Shown here: positions 35,643 through 42,735 of the stretch, piece by piece | Numbering within the stretch: position 1 is the stretch's first letter | Layout: every line of letters starts with the position of its first letter | Origin: a virus | DNA length: 64,000 nucleotides | Direction: 5' to 3' (one strand) | Virus record (IMG/VR): IMGVR_UViG_3300034061_005520 | Span: 62,001 to 126,000 of that record | Notes under the pieces: model-generated | Told to the model about the DNA's origin: nothing | What the model saw: only the letters and a program-made list of their open reading frames with translations | Database searches by the model: none | Program-made: the position numbers and the translations under genes

Positions 35643-35885
35643 ATGAGCCATCCTGACCCGTGCTATGATCCTGACAACTCTTACGAGGACGATATGAACT
35701 ACGACGATTACAATGATTTCAATTACGGTGAAGTTGACGCTGATGAACTGGAGAACAGTTGGGATGATTCGTATGATGATAGTATGGATGGGGATCATGA
35801 GAGTGGCCTATCTTCCGCTGGATGGGGAACCGATGAGGATTACGGATATTATGGTGATGATACCGAAATGAATGAAGATTACTAA
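35643..35885 (+). CDS. Highly acidic protein
   Basis: 80 residues, about a third Asp and Glu with repeated DD and Tyr (DDMNYDDYNDFNYGEVDADELE). Starts MSHPDPCYD, like the short protein at 32105. Strongly negative small phage proteins often mimic DNA; that is only a possibility here. Overlaps the next frame slightly. Confidence 0.6.
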   Translation: MSHPDPCYDPDNSYEDDMNYDDYNDFNYGEVDADELENSWDDSYDDSMDGDHESGLSSAGWGTDEDYGYYGDDTEMNEDY

Positions 35886-35907
35886 TTTACCTTTAAGGAA
35901 AAAAGAA

Positions 35908-36135
35908 ATGAAGTGCGTTGTAACCCATACTGATACTTTTGCTGGTGAGGCTAACTACGGCTGGGTCAAGCGTTGGGAGTTTGTACCCAAGTATGATTCT
36001 CAGCGTAGCATTATTCGCAAGGCCAAGGCTTTGGCTGGCTTTACGGGTGTGAAATCTGAAACCGAAGATTATGGCGATAGTTTCAAGATTAAGCCTCGCG
36101 GCTACAATCAAGTAATTTTCGTAGACTTCGAATAA
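35908..36135 (+). CDS. Hypothetical basic protein
   Basis: 75 residues from the ATG at 35908, preceded by AAGGAAAAAAG. MKCVVTHTDTFAGEANYGWVKRWEF and YNQVIFVDFE suggest a small alpha/beta fold found in other phage genomes without known function. Confidence 0.6.
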   Translation: MKCVVTHTDTFAGEANYGWVKRWEFVPKYDSQRSIIRKAKALAGFTGVKSETEDYGDSFKIKPRGYNQVIFVDFE

Positions 36136-36138
36136 AAC

Positions 36139-36230
36139 TCTCCGCAAACCCTTTGTGCATAAGCACTTAGGGCGAGCGGGGGCCGCCGGCCTCGTCGTAA
36201 CTCCTTACACAGCAACACTTTACGTCTAAA
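36139..36230. repeat. Intergenic 38-bp dyad element, copy 8
   Basis: TAAGCACTTA (36160-36169) and TAACTCCTTA (36198-36207) flank GGGCGAGCGGGGGCCGCC. Centres 38 bp apart. Followed by an A7T6 tract and a promoter. Confidence 0.9.
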
Positions 36231-36252
36231 AAAATTTTTTAAAGATTTCCTC

Positions 36253-36280
36253 TTGCATTTGCCGATCTATATGGTATGAT
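36253..36280 (+). promoter_or_regulatory. Promoter, YCGATA type
   Basis: TTGCAT, 16 bases containing CCGATC, TATGAT. Confidence 0.7.
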
Positions 36281-36305
36281 TACAGCAGACATGAAAGGAA
36301 CAATT

Positions 36306-36557
36306 ATGAGTTACAATGGCTACTCTAATTACCAGACTTGGAATGTTTGTCTGTGGATTGCTAATGATGAAGGTCTGAACGATTTTGCGGCCTCTTGCAA
36401 AGATTATGATGCTTTCAAGTCTGGCTTGCGTGAAATTGACGAAAATTCGTCTTTTGCATATGAGACACAGGATGGTGTGGCATGGAGTGATAGTGCCATA
36501 AACCTTGAGGAAATGCACGACTTTTGGGCCGAAAATTTTTCTAATGTTGAGGCTTGA
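36306..36557 (+). CDS. NYxTWNV-type conserved phage protein
   Basis: 83 residues starting MSYNGYSNYQTWNVCLWIANDEG, a signature of a small conserved phage family (I believe DUF7249) of unknown function. The acidic C-terminus is LEEMHDFWAENF. Start preceded by AAAGGAAC. Confidence 0.75.
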   Translation: MSYNGYSNYQTWNVCLWIANDEGLNDFAASCKDYDAFKSGLREIDENSSFAYETQDGVAWSDSAINLEEMHDFWAENFSNVEA

Positions 36558-36582
36558 CAACAGTCGATACATAGTGTAGACT
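36554..36582 (+). promoter_or_regulatory. Promoter, YCGATA type
   Basis: TTGACA, 17 bases containing TCGATA, TAGACT; it overlaps the end of the previous gene. Confidence 0.72.
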
Positions 36583-36624
36583 TGTGATATGTTGATTGAG
36601 GGTTTTCTAACTGAAAGGGTTTTT

Positions 36625-37029
36625 ATGAACGATGTTCTTCTGTTTGGTGGTATTCTGGCTGGTGTGACTGCTGTTATTGTGGCTGCTCTTGCCTATGCTG
36701 TTTATGGTGGTGTTCACGGTACGCTTGCATCTGCTAAGCCGGGTGAAATCTACAATTTCATCTACAAGCAGCCTTTGCAGGGCGAACCGGAGCGTTATCT
36801 TGCGAAGGTTGTGGAAGTTCACACTCTGGATGACTACTCTATTCGTAGGCTCAATGCTCGTAGTCGCTATCGTGCGAATGATCCCGAGTTTCAGCGTACT
36901 CGCCACCTTGTGACTTGCGAAATGCCCAATGGTACGGTTCGCAACTTCTATGCGGAACGTACTGAAAAGTGCCGTAGGCCGGTTGGGGCTCAGGCTCTGT
37001 TCGCTACGGGTCTGGCTCATCTTATCTAA
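36625..37029 (+). CDS. Membrane-anchored basic protein
   Basis: 134 residues from the ATG at 36625 (MNDVLLFGGILAGVTAVIVAALAYAVYGG), one membrane helix, then a basic soluble part ending CEMPNGTVRNFYAERTEKCRRP. The central RARYRANDPEFQRTRHLVTCE-like segment recurs in other phage proteins. A longer start at 36589 would be leaderless. The soluble part may face the cytoplasm. Confidence 0.62.
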   Translation: MNDVLLFGGILAGVTAVIVAALAYAVYGGVHGTLASAKPGEIYNFIYKQPLQGEPERYLAKVVEVHTLDDYSIRRLNARSRYRANDPEFQRTRHLVTCEMPNGTVRNFYAERTEKCRRPVGAQALFATGLAHLI

Positions 37030-37061
37030 ACTGTCTTCTTCGCCAATCGGTGAAACCCTCA

Positions 37062-37146
37062 CCCTAAGTTGTTGCTACGGCAGCACTTAGGGCCGAGGGG
37101 CGCCGCCCGGCTCGTCGTAACTCTTTATGCTGCAACACTTTACATC
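37062..37146. repeat. Intergenic 38-bp dyad element, copy 9
   Basis: GGCAGCACTTA and TAACTCTTTA (37118-37127) flank GGGCCGAGGGGCGCCGCC. Centres 38 bp apart. Outer arms (TAAGTTGTTGC, GCTGCAACACTTTA) pair as well, so the whole element can fold as an 80-base hairpin. Confidence 0.9.
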
Positions 37147-37172
37147 AAAAAATATTTTTTCAAGAAACCCTA

Positions 37173-37200
37173 TTGACAAACCGATAATAGATAGTAGAAT
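37173..37200 (+). promoter_or_regulatory. Promoter, YCGATA type
   Basis: TTGACA, 16 bases containing CCGATA, TAGAAT. Followed by 190 bases without a gene. Confidence 0.78.
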
Positions 37201-37206
37201 GATTGA

Positions 37207-37385
37207 AGAACAAGCAAACGCTTGTTGGTTGTGTCGGGCCGAGCAGCCGGTAAAAGCGGTAGTTGATGTCCTAGGAAACGTCTTCTACAATCGGTCCTAA
37301 CAATACAAACTTTCGTGGGTCCATGCTCAGGGACTAGATTGGGATAAGCCATTACGATAAACCTCTCGTTCAGCGAAGCAATCGC
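37207..37385 (+). ncRNA. Putative non-coding RNA 1
   Basis: Transcribed from the promoter at 37173 and containing no convincing gene. It begins with a hairpin CAAGC AAAC GCTTG. A CCGAGCAGCCGG segment and several GG/CC pairs follow. No known RNA family was recognised. Confidence 0.45.
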
Positions 37386-37390
37386 CGGGG

Positions 37391-37418
37391 TTGACAACGG
37401 GCTTATACGTTGTATAGT
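37391..37418 (+). promoter_or_regulatory. Promoter
   Basis: TTGACA, 16 bases, TATAGT; lies 190 bases after the previous promoter. Confidence 0.68.
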
Positions 37419-37424
37419 AATGCC

Positions 37425-37640
37425 AATCTATGGGGGATAGCGTCCTCACCACGACCAATACAATCGGATAGGCGGAGTAACTGAGGCGCTTCATCGTATA
37501 GGTGTCCCGGCCTGTCCGAATAATACAACCAGTAACCGTTGCCTCTGATAAACTGCCTGATATTAGGTACCCGAAAGCAGTGAAGCAGCGTGGGCGGTTT
37601 CCATCAATTTTTACCTTGCTCCAAGGGTTCAGAATATCGG
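37425..37640 (+). ncRNA. Putative non-coding RNA 2 or long leader
   Basis: No reliable gene between 37425 and 37700. A GTG-start frame in it has unusual composition and covers the next gene start, so it was rejected. The AATACAA string recurs here and in the preceding RNA. It may be a structured leader for the gene at 37704. Confidence 0.4.
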
Positions 37641-37703
37641 GGTATTGGTGGGTTATAGAATCGGATCGTAAAAGATTCGCTGGTTTTAATACAAGGAAAG
37701 CAG

Positions 37704-37841
37704 ATGAAGGTTTATGTTGTTTTTGATATGCCGGGAATTGATCCAGACTGTGAAGAAGCAGACGAGATTATCGAAGTTTTAGAAGATACTATTGACGAAC
37801 TAGGATACGAGTGGTATATTGATGATGCCACAGAGGATTAA
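37704..37841 (+). CDS. Small acidic protein
   Basis: 45 residues (MKVYVVFDMPGIDPDCEEADEIIEVLE...), start preceded by AAGGAAAG. Alpha/beta pattern, strongly acidic. First of a run of small coupled genes. Confidence 0.5.
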   Translation: MKVYVVFDMPGIDPDCEEADEIIEVLEDTIDELGYEWYIDDATED

Positions 37842-37844
37842 ATA

Positions 37845-38069
37845 ATGACCGTTAACGAACTTATTGAGCAGTTGAAGAACTATCCCGGCGATATGACAGT
37901 ATTGACTCTTGGGTATGAGGGTGGGTTTAATGACCTTAGCCTGAGAACTGAGGATATTGTATTCAATGTGAATGATGAAGATAAATGGTATTATGGCCCT
38001 CATGAGTGTGTTAAGTATACTGATAGTGATATTAGTATGAAATGTGTGATTGTTGGAAGGGGTAGGTAA
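37845..38069 (+). CDS. Conserved small phage protein
   Basis: 74 residues (MTVNELIEQLKNYPGDMTVLTLGYEGGFNDL...). The start and the GYEGGF turn recur in small phage proteins of unknown role. Coupled to the preceding gene. Confidence 0.6.
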   Translation: MTVNELIEQLKNYPGDMTVLTLGYEGGFNDLSLRTEDIVFNVNDEDKWYYGPHECVKYTDSDISMKCVIVGRGR

Positions 38070-38072
38070 ATA

Positions 38073-38339
38073 ATGGAGTGGCTTAGTTTTTTTGGTTATC
38101 GTCGCCCTATTAATGGCCAGAAGATTATTTATTATGGTGAGCCTATTGGGGTGTGGCGTGGAACATATAAGATAGACCGATCTGATCCATATTGTGAGCA
38201 TCTTATTTTTTGTGGCGAAGGAACTATTGGTGGTGTGGTAGATCGTATGGATGCTCCGTGGTGGATGCCAGACGAGGGACAAGACAAACCACAACCGCCT
38301 AAAAACCCATACCCGAAGGATTATCCATCTTATGACTGA
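38073..38339 (+). CDS. Hypothetical protein
   Basis: 88 residues (MEWLSFFGYRRPINGQKIIYYGEPIGVWRG...), Trp/Tyr/Pro-rich, with a Pro-rich C-terminus (QPPKNPYPKDYP). Begins four bases after the previous stop. Confidence 0.55.
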   Translation: MEWLSFFGYRRPINGQKIIYYGEPIGVWRGTYKIDRSDPYCEHLIFCGEGTIGGVVDRMDAPWWMPDEGQDKPQPPKNPYPKDYPSYD

Positions 38340-38505
38340 AGATAGAGAAAAAGCCATGATCTATATTCTGAGTTTTTTCAGAAATAGAATGGCCGCTGTG
38401 AATAAAAACAATGTAGATAAGACTAAAGAACTAATCGGTACTCATGAGATTTCACTACCTGAACTTGTTAATAAATATGTGGAGTTAGTTTATGAAAATT
38501 CTTAG
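38332..38505 (+). CDS. Small helical protein
   Basis: 57 residues from the ATG at 38332, which overlaps the previous stop. Helical (IYILSFFRNRMAAVNKNNVDKTKELIG). No known family. Confidence 0.5.
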   Translation: MTEDREKAMIYILSFFRNRMAAVNKNNVDKTKELIGTHEISLPELVNKYVELVYENS

Positions 38506-38620
38506 TGATATTTGTCAGTGTGGCGAGAACAACGATATGGCCTATAGGCTAGATGATCGTGGTGTGTGGTGGTATTGGTGTGGAACTTGTGGCTGGTGGC
38601 ACCTAAGTGATTGGAAATAA
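38492..38620 (+). CDS. Small zinc-ribbon protein
   Basis: 42 residues (MKILSDICQCGENND...WWYWCGTCGWWHLSDWK). Four Cys in two pairs indicate a zinc ribbon. Too short for the usual threshold, but the overlapped start and the Cys pattern support it. Confidence 0.55.
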   Translation: MKILSDICQCGENNDMAYRLDDRGVWWYWCGTCGWWHLSDWK

Positions 38621-38690
38621 AGGACTTACGAACAGGGCGGCGGGGCCGATTCGTTCTAAGTTGTTATTTCTCAACACTTTACGACTAAAA
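38604..38690. repeat. Intergenic 38-bp dyad element, copy 10
   Basis: AAAGGACTTA and TAAGTTGTTA (38657-38666) flank ACGAACAGGGCGGCGGGGCCG. Centres 38 bp apart; the core is more divergent than in other copies. Confidence 0.82.
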
Positions 38691-38710
38691 AATTTTTTCA
38701 AGTTTCTCTC

Positions 38711-38738
38711 TTGACTTAGCCGATAATAGATGTATATT
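38711..38738 (+). promoter_or_regulatory. Promoter, YCGATA type
   Basis: TTGACT, 16 bases containing CCGATA, TATATT. Followed by about 220 bases without a recognised gene. Confidence 0.7.
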
Positions 38739-38744
38739 TAACTC

Positions 38745-38955
38745 AAGACGATAGATGAGGGCCGCTGGCAGAATGATATCAAAGAAGCCGCGGTTAAATG
38801 CAAGGCCGAGTATGGCATAACCCAATCTATCTGTCTGACCTAATCCTACGGATTTGGGCTGAGTGGGTATAGTCAGCGAATATTGGGGTACCTTATAAGC
38901 GGTGGAAGTCTAAAACGCTACTGGACGTAGGCCAGTATAGGTATCTTTTTCTAAA
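38745..38955 (+). ncRNA. Putative non-coding RNA carrying a TAGTCAGCGA site
   Basis: A short frame (MRAAGRMISKK...) is possible, but no ribosome site is convincing. The stretch holds the conserved site at 38841 and then a GGACGTAGGCC-like hairpin before the next promoter. No known RNA family. Confidence 0.42.
38841..38882 (+). promoter_or_regulatory. TAGTCAGCGA site A
   Basis: TAATCCTACGGATTTGGG, then TATAGTCAGCGAAT. One of five related sites (38.8, 46.7, 48.0, 48.7, 49.7 kb). TATAGT could serve as a -10 with an unusual -35, possibly for the phage sigma-like factor. Confidence 0.6.
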
Positions 38956-38959
38956 GGTA

Positions 38960-38988
38960 TTGACAAGAGTTGGTCGATAAGGTATAGT
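38960..38988 (+). promoter_or_regulatory. Promoter, YCGATA type
   Basis: TTGACA, 17 bases containing TCGATA, TATAGT. The gene starts seven bases later, so it may be leaderless. Confidence 0.75.
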
Positions 38989-38994
38989 ATAAGT

Positions 38995-39408
38995 ATGAAA
39001 CCGAAACCACTACACGCCGAAGTCCGTTTCCATCTTGGACGAGGCCAGCATTATATGCACTGGCAAATCAAGATTATGCAGGGAAGAAGGAAGGTCGATG
39101 TTTATTATTATAATCCGGCCTACTATCAGTTGGAAATGATTGGTTGTAAGTTGGTGAATCAGCCTAATAAGGCTAAGAAGGTTCATGAGGCCGGTGTGCA
39201 TGATGTTAGTGGGTGGGTGAAATGTGAGGATGTTAGAATAAATAACGAGATTGGTGTTGACAATCTTGAAAAGGTATACTATAATCCGATTCGTGACCCA
39301 CACTGGCGACGAGAAAGCGATAGCAACGAGTTTATTTGGGACGATAGCGAATACGCTACTTTAATTACACAAGGCAAACAAGTTTACGTTTTGGAAGAAA
39401 GGATTTGA
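38995..39408 (+). CDS. Conserved hypothetical protein
   Basis: 137 residues (MKPKPLHAEVRFHLGRGQHYMHWQIKIMQ...). The pattern of a basic beta core, a Trp and an acidic C-terminal helix occurs in other phage proteins of unknown role. No catalytic motif. The next gene starts two bases after its stop. Confidence 0.62.
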   Translation: MKPKPLHAEVRFHLGRGQHYMHWQIKIMQGRRKVDVYYYNPAYYQLEMIGCKLVNQPNKAKKVHEAGVHDVSGWVKCEDVRINNEIGVDNLEKVYYNPIRDPHWRRESDSNEFIWDDSEYATLITQGKQVYVLEERI

Positions 39409-39409
39409 G

Positions 39410-39781
39410 ATGATTAAGTTGGAACTGACGGTTCGTGAGGCCATGAATCTTGCGACTAACTGCAATCTGGATATTTACGAGCGGATCGTGAACGCTTTTG
39501 AGGTTGCTCTCGGCGTGAATCAGTACCGAACGGTGACCATTACCGGTGGAATGACCACCGACAACCGGATCGCTTCCATCAAGGCTATTCGGCTTGCTAC
39601 CGGATGGGGCTTGAAGGAGTCGAAGGATTGGAGCGATGAACTGATGGGTGCGTATGATTACACCCTGTGTCGTTTTGTAAACGGCAAGGGTCGTAATAGC
39701 GTGACTCTGCCCACGCCAGCAGCGGCCGAGAAGTTGCTGCGTGATCTTGTGGCTTTGGGTTGTCAGGGTTTTCTCTCATAA
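39410..39781 (+). CDS. L7/L12-C-terminal-domain-like protein
   Basis: 123 residues. Residues 52-74 (RIASIKAIRLATGWGLKESKDW) and 103-120 (AAAEKLLRDLVALGCQG) match the ribosomal stalk protein L7/L12 C-terminal fold, in particular the IKAxRxxTGxGLKExK helix pair that binds translation factors. The N-terminal 50 residues are different. It could interfere with or recruit translation GTPases; that role is inference. Codon use is more GC-rich than in neighbours. Confidence 0.7.
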   Translation: MIKLELTVREAMNLATNCNLDIYERIVNAFEVALGVNQYRTVTITGGMTTDNRIASIKAIRLATGWGLKESKDWSDELMGAYDYTLCRFVNGKGRNSVTLPTPAAAEKLLRDLVALGCQGFLS

Positions 39782-39866
39782 CCTAAACCCCTACGCCGTA
39801 AGCACTTACGGTAAACGGGGCCGGCCCGGCTCGACGTAACTCGTTATGTACCAATGACTTAGAACA
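39780..39866. repeat. Intergenic 38-bp dyad element, copy 11
   Basis: TAAGCACTTA (39799-39808) and TAACTCGTTA (39837-39846) flank CGGTAAACGGGGCCGGCCCGGC. Centres 38 bp apart. Confidence 0.88.
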
Positions 39867-39904
39867 AATTTTTGGAAATCTCAAAAAATGATTCACGAAT
39901 GGGG

Positions 39905-39932
39905 TTGACAGTGCCGATAACTATTGTATACT
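39905..39932 (+). promoter_or_regulatory. Promoter, YCGATA type
   Basis: TTGACA, 16 bases containing CCGATA, TATACT. A second promoter starts 60 bases later, so a short leader or small RNA is made from here. Confidence 0.78.
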
Positions 39933-39993
39933 GATAGCATCACACGACAAGACGACAGCAGATGCCAAACAGCAGAAACCATCTGGCAGACTC

Positions 39994-40022
39994 TTGACAA
40001 GTGATGACTGATTAGGTAAAAT
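39994..40022 (+). promoter_or_regulatory. Promoter
   Basis: TTGACA, 17 bases, TAAAAT. No CCGATA box (CTGATT at the same place). Confidence 0.72.
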
Positions 40023-40064
40023 TGGTTTACTTGGTTCGATAACACTTTGGAAAAGGGTTTACAA

Positions 40065-40313
40065 ATGAAGAAGTTTAGTTTTGTTGTTGACGTTGTTGCC
40101 GATGAACTTGACCGTGAAGGTGTGGTTGACTCGATTCGTTCGTGCCTGAGTGATTCGCTTCCTGGCGATGTTCACGCGAATGTGAAGGCTGGGGAAATCA
40201 AGGCTTTTAGCGAGCAGGGCTACAAGGTGTGGCGTGCTAGGGTGACGGGCGTGACTGCCGAGCAGGCAGGAGATGCTCACAACGCGAAGGTGACTGCCGA
40301 GACTGTTGCCTGA
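40065..40313 (+). CDS. Hypothetical small protein
   Basis: 82 residues from the ATG at 40065 (MKKFSFVVDVVADELDREGVVDSIRSCLSDSL...), with AAAAGGG upstream. Alpha/beta pattern; unassigned. Followed closely by a tRNA transcription unit. Confidence 0.55.
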   Translation: MKKFSFVVDVVADELDREGVVDSIRSCLSDSLPGDVHANVKAGEIKAFSEQGYKVWRARVTGVTAEQAGDAHNAKVTAETVA

Positions 40314-40328
40314 GCCTAGCGTATATGC

Positions 40329-40334
40329 TATAAT
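40329..40334 (+). promoter_or_regulatory. Possible -10 box for tRNA-Arg
   Basis: TATAAT with CCGATA right after it. A weak TTGCCT lies upstream at 20 bases, so the -35 is not convincing. Confidence 0.45.
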
Positions 40335-40376
40335 AAGCCGATATGCCGCTGGTAATCTAGCGGCTATCGGTCTTTC

Positions 40377-40448
40377 GGCCCCATAGTTAAATGGATATAA
40401 CAGGACTCTTCTAAAGTCTAGTTAGAGGTTCGATTCCTCTTGGGGCTA
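40377..40448 (+). tRNA. tRNA-Arg (UCU)
   Basis: 72 bases. Acceptor GGCCCCA with TGGGGCT (one G-U pair), D-stem GTTA/TAAC, anticodon stem GGACT/AGTCT with loop CTTCTAA, T-arm AGAGG TTCGATT CCTCT. No encoded CCA. Reads AGA, which the phage uses often. Confidence 0.93.
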
Positions 40449-40501
40449 CTATGAAAAACGAAGCAGAAACTACTGAACAGTTTTTGAGTATGTGTGAACT
40501 G

Positions 40502-40588
40502 CTCCTAAACTCTTTGAGGATAAAGACTTAGGGCGAACCGGCGCGGCCCGGCTTGACGTAACTCCTTTAGCATCAACACCTTGCGTCA
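40502..40588. repeat. Intergenic 38-bp dyad element, copy 12
   Basis: TAAAGACTTA and TAACTCCTTT (40559-40568) flank GGGCGAACCGGCGCGGCCCGGC. Centres 38 bp apart. The TAG of the left box also stops a 26-residue frame after the tRNA. Confidence 0.88.
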
Positions 40589-40613
40589 AAAATAATTTCT
40601 TCAAGAAAATGCC

Positions 40614-40642
40614 TTGACAGTACCGATAACCTAGTGTAGAAT
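40614..40642 (+). promoter_or_regulatory. Promoter, YCGATA type
   Basis: TTGACA, 17 bases containing CCGATA, TAGAAT. Confidence 0.8.
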
Positions 40643-40664
40643 CATCAGACACGCTAGGAGAAGA

Positions 40665-41372
40665 ATGATGAAAACCGCAGACGGTAATGATAAGTTGGGT
40701 AAGGGTTGCATTGTGGTTTCGCGTCCGGTTGGCGATACCTGCCCGTCAGATTGCGATTATCTTGGAAACGGCTGTTATGCCGAAGGTACTGAACGGCAGT
40801 ACAAAAACGCCCGTGTCGCTGGTTTTGCTAACGTAGTCACGGAGAAAAACAAAATCCGTGCCATGATTCTTGACGCAAAAAAGCGTGAGAAATCTATCCG
40901 CTGGCATGAACGCGGCGATTGGTTTCTCAACGGTCAACTTGACACAGACTACGTTGATAATGTAACGTGGGCTTGCGAGAGTATTCTTGCTAGTGGCGAT
41001 AGTCTGCCCGATATGTGGTTCTATACTCATATCTACGATAGTCGGCTCGTGGCTCTGGAAAAGTATATGGCAGTCTATGCTAGTGTTCACGACGATAACG
41101 ATATGAATGAGGCTAAGAATCAAGGCTTCAAAATGTTTGCGTGGTGCGATAGCGATATGAAAATTGCCCCGAAGCGACCAAAGAACAAGGCTAAGGCCGA
41201 CGCTTGGCGGCAAGCGTTGCCCAAACTGGTCGTGCTGAACGGTGAGAAGTTTGTGACTTGTCCAGAAATTCGTCGCGGTCGTTCGGTTATCACTTGCACC
41301 GGCACGAAGGATAGTATAAGTTGTGATATGTGCGTCAAGGGTTTGGCTAACGTACTGTTTCCCGCTCACTAG
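40665..41372 (+). CDS. GP88-like conserved phage protein
   Basis: 235 residues. NDKLGKGCIVVSRPVGDTCPSDCDYLGNGCYAEG (about 8-41) is the signature of the phage GP88 family, with further Cys near the C-terminus (VTCTG ... CDMCVKG) that could bind metal. No enzymatic role is established for this family. The region is GC-richer than its neighbours, suggesting strong expression. The next gene begins nine bases later. Confidence 0.75.
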   Translation: MMKTADGNDKLGKGCIVVSRPVGDTCPSDCDYLGNGCYAEGTERQYKNARVAGFANVVTEKNKIRAMILDAKKREKSIRWHERGDWFLNGQLDTDYVDNVTWACESILASGDSLPDMWFYTHIYDSRLVALEKYMAVYASVHDDNDMNEAKNQGFKMFAWCDSDMKIAPKRPKNKAKADAWRQALPKLVVLNGEKFVTCPEIRRGRSVITCTGTKDSISCDMCVKGLANVLFPAH

Positions 41373-41380
41373 GAATAATC

Positions 41381-41974
41381 ATGGCTACTAAATTTAGTTA
41401 TGTTGGAAAGTATGAGAATAGTGGTAGCAGGAACTCTTTCTATAAACTGTCTGGAAAACCATATGGTTTCAAGAGTTTTCCTAATAAGAGTTTGGCCGAG
41501 TTTGCTCATGCTGTTCAAAGTCATTTAGCCCCATATCTTGCCCCAAAGGTTTACAGTTCGGTTTGCAAAATCCGTATTGCTAACTATTTTGTGGATGGTA
41601 TAGAGAATAACAAGATTAAATATCGAACCGAAATGGTTTTGAGTGATTGGGGTTACTTAACCGAAATTGCAAAGCCTTTTGTGTGTAGAAATAGTGAATG
41701 TGAGGGGTCTTGCATAGATTCTGGATGTTGCCCTAACTATTATGTTTTATCTGATTTGTTGGAAGAAATCAGCGACTACGGGGTGGAATACTCTGATTGC
41801 CATGAGGGTAATTTTGGATATGTTAGGCGTGGCAAATCTAGGATATTAGTTCCGATTGACTTTGGACGAGAAAGTATCGGATATACGGACGATGATATGT
41901 TTCCAGAAGTTTGCTATCAAGGCGTTGATGATGCTTATTGTGACTGCCCTAAATGCGAGGAATGTTATGTCTAA
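41381..41974 (+). CDS. Protein-kinase-like (HRD/DFG-type) protein
   Basis: 197 residues. EYSDCHEGNFGYVRRGKSRILVPIDFGRES (about 137-167) has the order D-x-H-x-x-N followed by DFG, the catalytic and metal-binding core of kinase-like folds. A Cys cluster (CRNSECEGSCIDSGCC) sits before it and a second one (CDCPKCEEC) at the end. No glycine-rich loop is obvious, so it may be an atypical or inactive kinase. Overlaps the next start by eight bases. Confidence 0.6.
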   Translation: MATKFSYVGKYENSGSRNSFYKLSGKPYGFKSFPNKSLAEFAHAVQSHLAPYLAPKVYSSVCKIRIANYFVDGIENNKIKYRTEMVLSDWGYLTEIAKPFVCRNSECEGSCIDSGCCPNYYVLSDLLEEISDYGVEYSDCHEGNFGYVRRGKSRILVPIDFGRESIGYTDDDMFPEVCYQGVDDAYCDCPKCEECYV

Positions 41975-42209
41975 ATATTATGTCAAATGTGGTACGCTAG
42001 AACTAATCTACTCAACAAGTAAAAATCCTCTTGAGGCAGCAGTAACTACTCTTGGTGAAAGCAATAAGTTCGATGTTCTAGATGAATACTTCTATATAGA
42101 TGAGCGTGGTTTTAGAGACTATGCGACAGCAGATAAAGAAACTCAGGTAATCAAATTGAATAAGGTGTGTAGAAAAGCGGGCTGGGAAATTAATAGAGAA
42201 GACGAGTAA
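41967..42209 (+). CDS. Hypothetical small protein
   Basis: 80 residues from the ATG at 41967 (MSKYYVKCGTLELIYSTSKNPLEAAVTTL...). Similar openings occur in small phage proteins of unknown role. Starts inside the previous gene. Confidence 0.6.
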   Translation: MSKYYVKCGTLELIYSTSKNPLEAAVTTLGESNKFDVLDEYFYIDERGFRDYATADKETQVIKLNKVCRKAGWEINREDE

Positions 42210-42213
42210 AACT

Positions 42214-42298
42214 AACCGCAAACCCTTTGGGCGTAAGCACTTAGGGCTAGCGGGGCGCCTCCGATTCTTCGTAACTCCTTATACTTCAACCACTTAGA
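42214..42298. repeat. Intergenic 38-bp dyad element, copy 13
   Basis: TAAGCACTTA (42234-42243) and TAACTCCTTA (42272-42281) flank GGGCTAGCGGGGCGCCTCC. Centres 38 bp apart. Confidence 0.88.
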
Positions 42299-42316
42299 AA
42301 AAATTAAAGAATGGGT

Positions 42317-42345
42317 GGACGGATACCGATAAGTATGATATGCTA
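42317..42345 (+). promoter_or_regulatory. Promoter, YCGATA type
   Basis: TGGACG, 17 bases containing CCGATA, TATGCT. Weaker boxes than the others. Confidence 0.55.
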
Positions 42346-42366
42346 ATCAGACGCAGAGGAGAAAGA

Positions 42367-42735
42367 ATGATCCAGTGGATAGGGGTGATAATTGCCCTGT
42401 TAGGTTTGGCCTATAATGGTGTAAAAGACTATCAAAAGGGTGATATAAAAATACCCAAACTACCAAAAAAAGAAGTATTGACAAAGGTGGTTTATCCGGT
42501 ACAATACTGCTTAATGGCTTACGACCCTAATGTTGACAAGGTTTTTTACTTACACGAAAATGGACAATGGCATGATTACGCTCCACAACAACGACGATAC
42601 CCGACCACGCCGCAAGTACGGCAAGATCAAAGTCAAGGCCAAGCAGCCTTGGGAGGCTCCTACGGGACACAAGGAGTATCGGGATACTACTATGGACAGC
42701 AGGCCCAAGCGACAGCGAACACGACGAGACATTGA
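42367..42735 (+). CDS. Small membrane-anchored protein
   Basis: 122 residues from the ATG at 42367, preceded by GAGGAGAAAG. Residues 4-20 (IGVIIALLGLAYNGVKD) form a membrane helix. The Gln/Gly/Tyr-rich C-terminal half overlaps the next gene in another frame and may be shaped by it. Function unknown. Confidence 0.55.
   Translation: MIQWIGVIIALLGLAYNGVKDYQKGDIKIPKLPKKEVLTKVVYPVQYCLMAYDPNVDKVFYLHENGQWHDYAPQQRRYPTTPQVRQDQSQGQAALGGSYGTQGVSGYYYGQQAQATANTTRH

Noticed and set aside
37502-37726. A 74-residue GTG-start frame in the RNA-like region
   Set aside because: No ribosome site, odd composition, and it covers the well-supported start at 37704.
40451-40531. A 26-residue frame directly after tRNA-Arg
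   Set aside because: No ribosome site, and it ends in the repeat element; probably chance.
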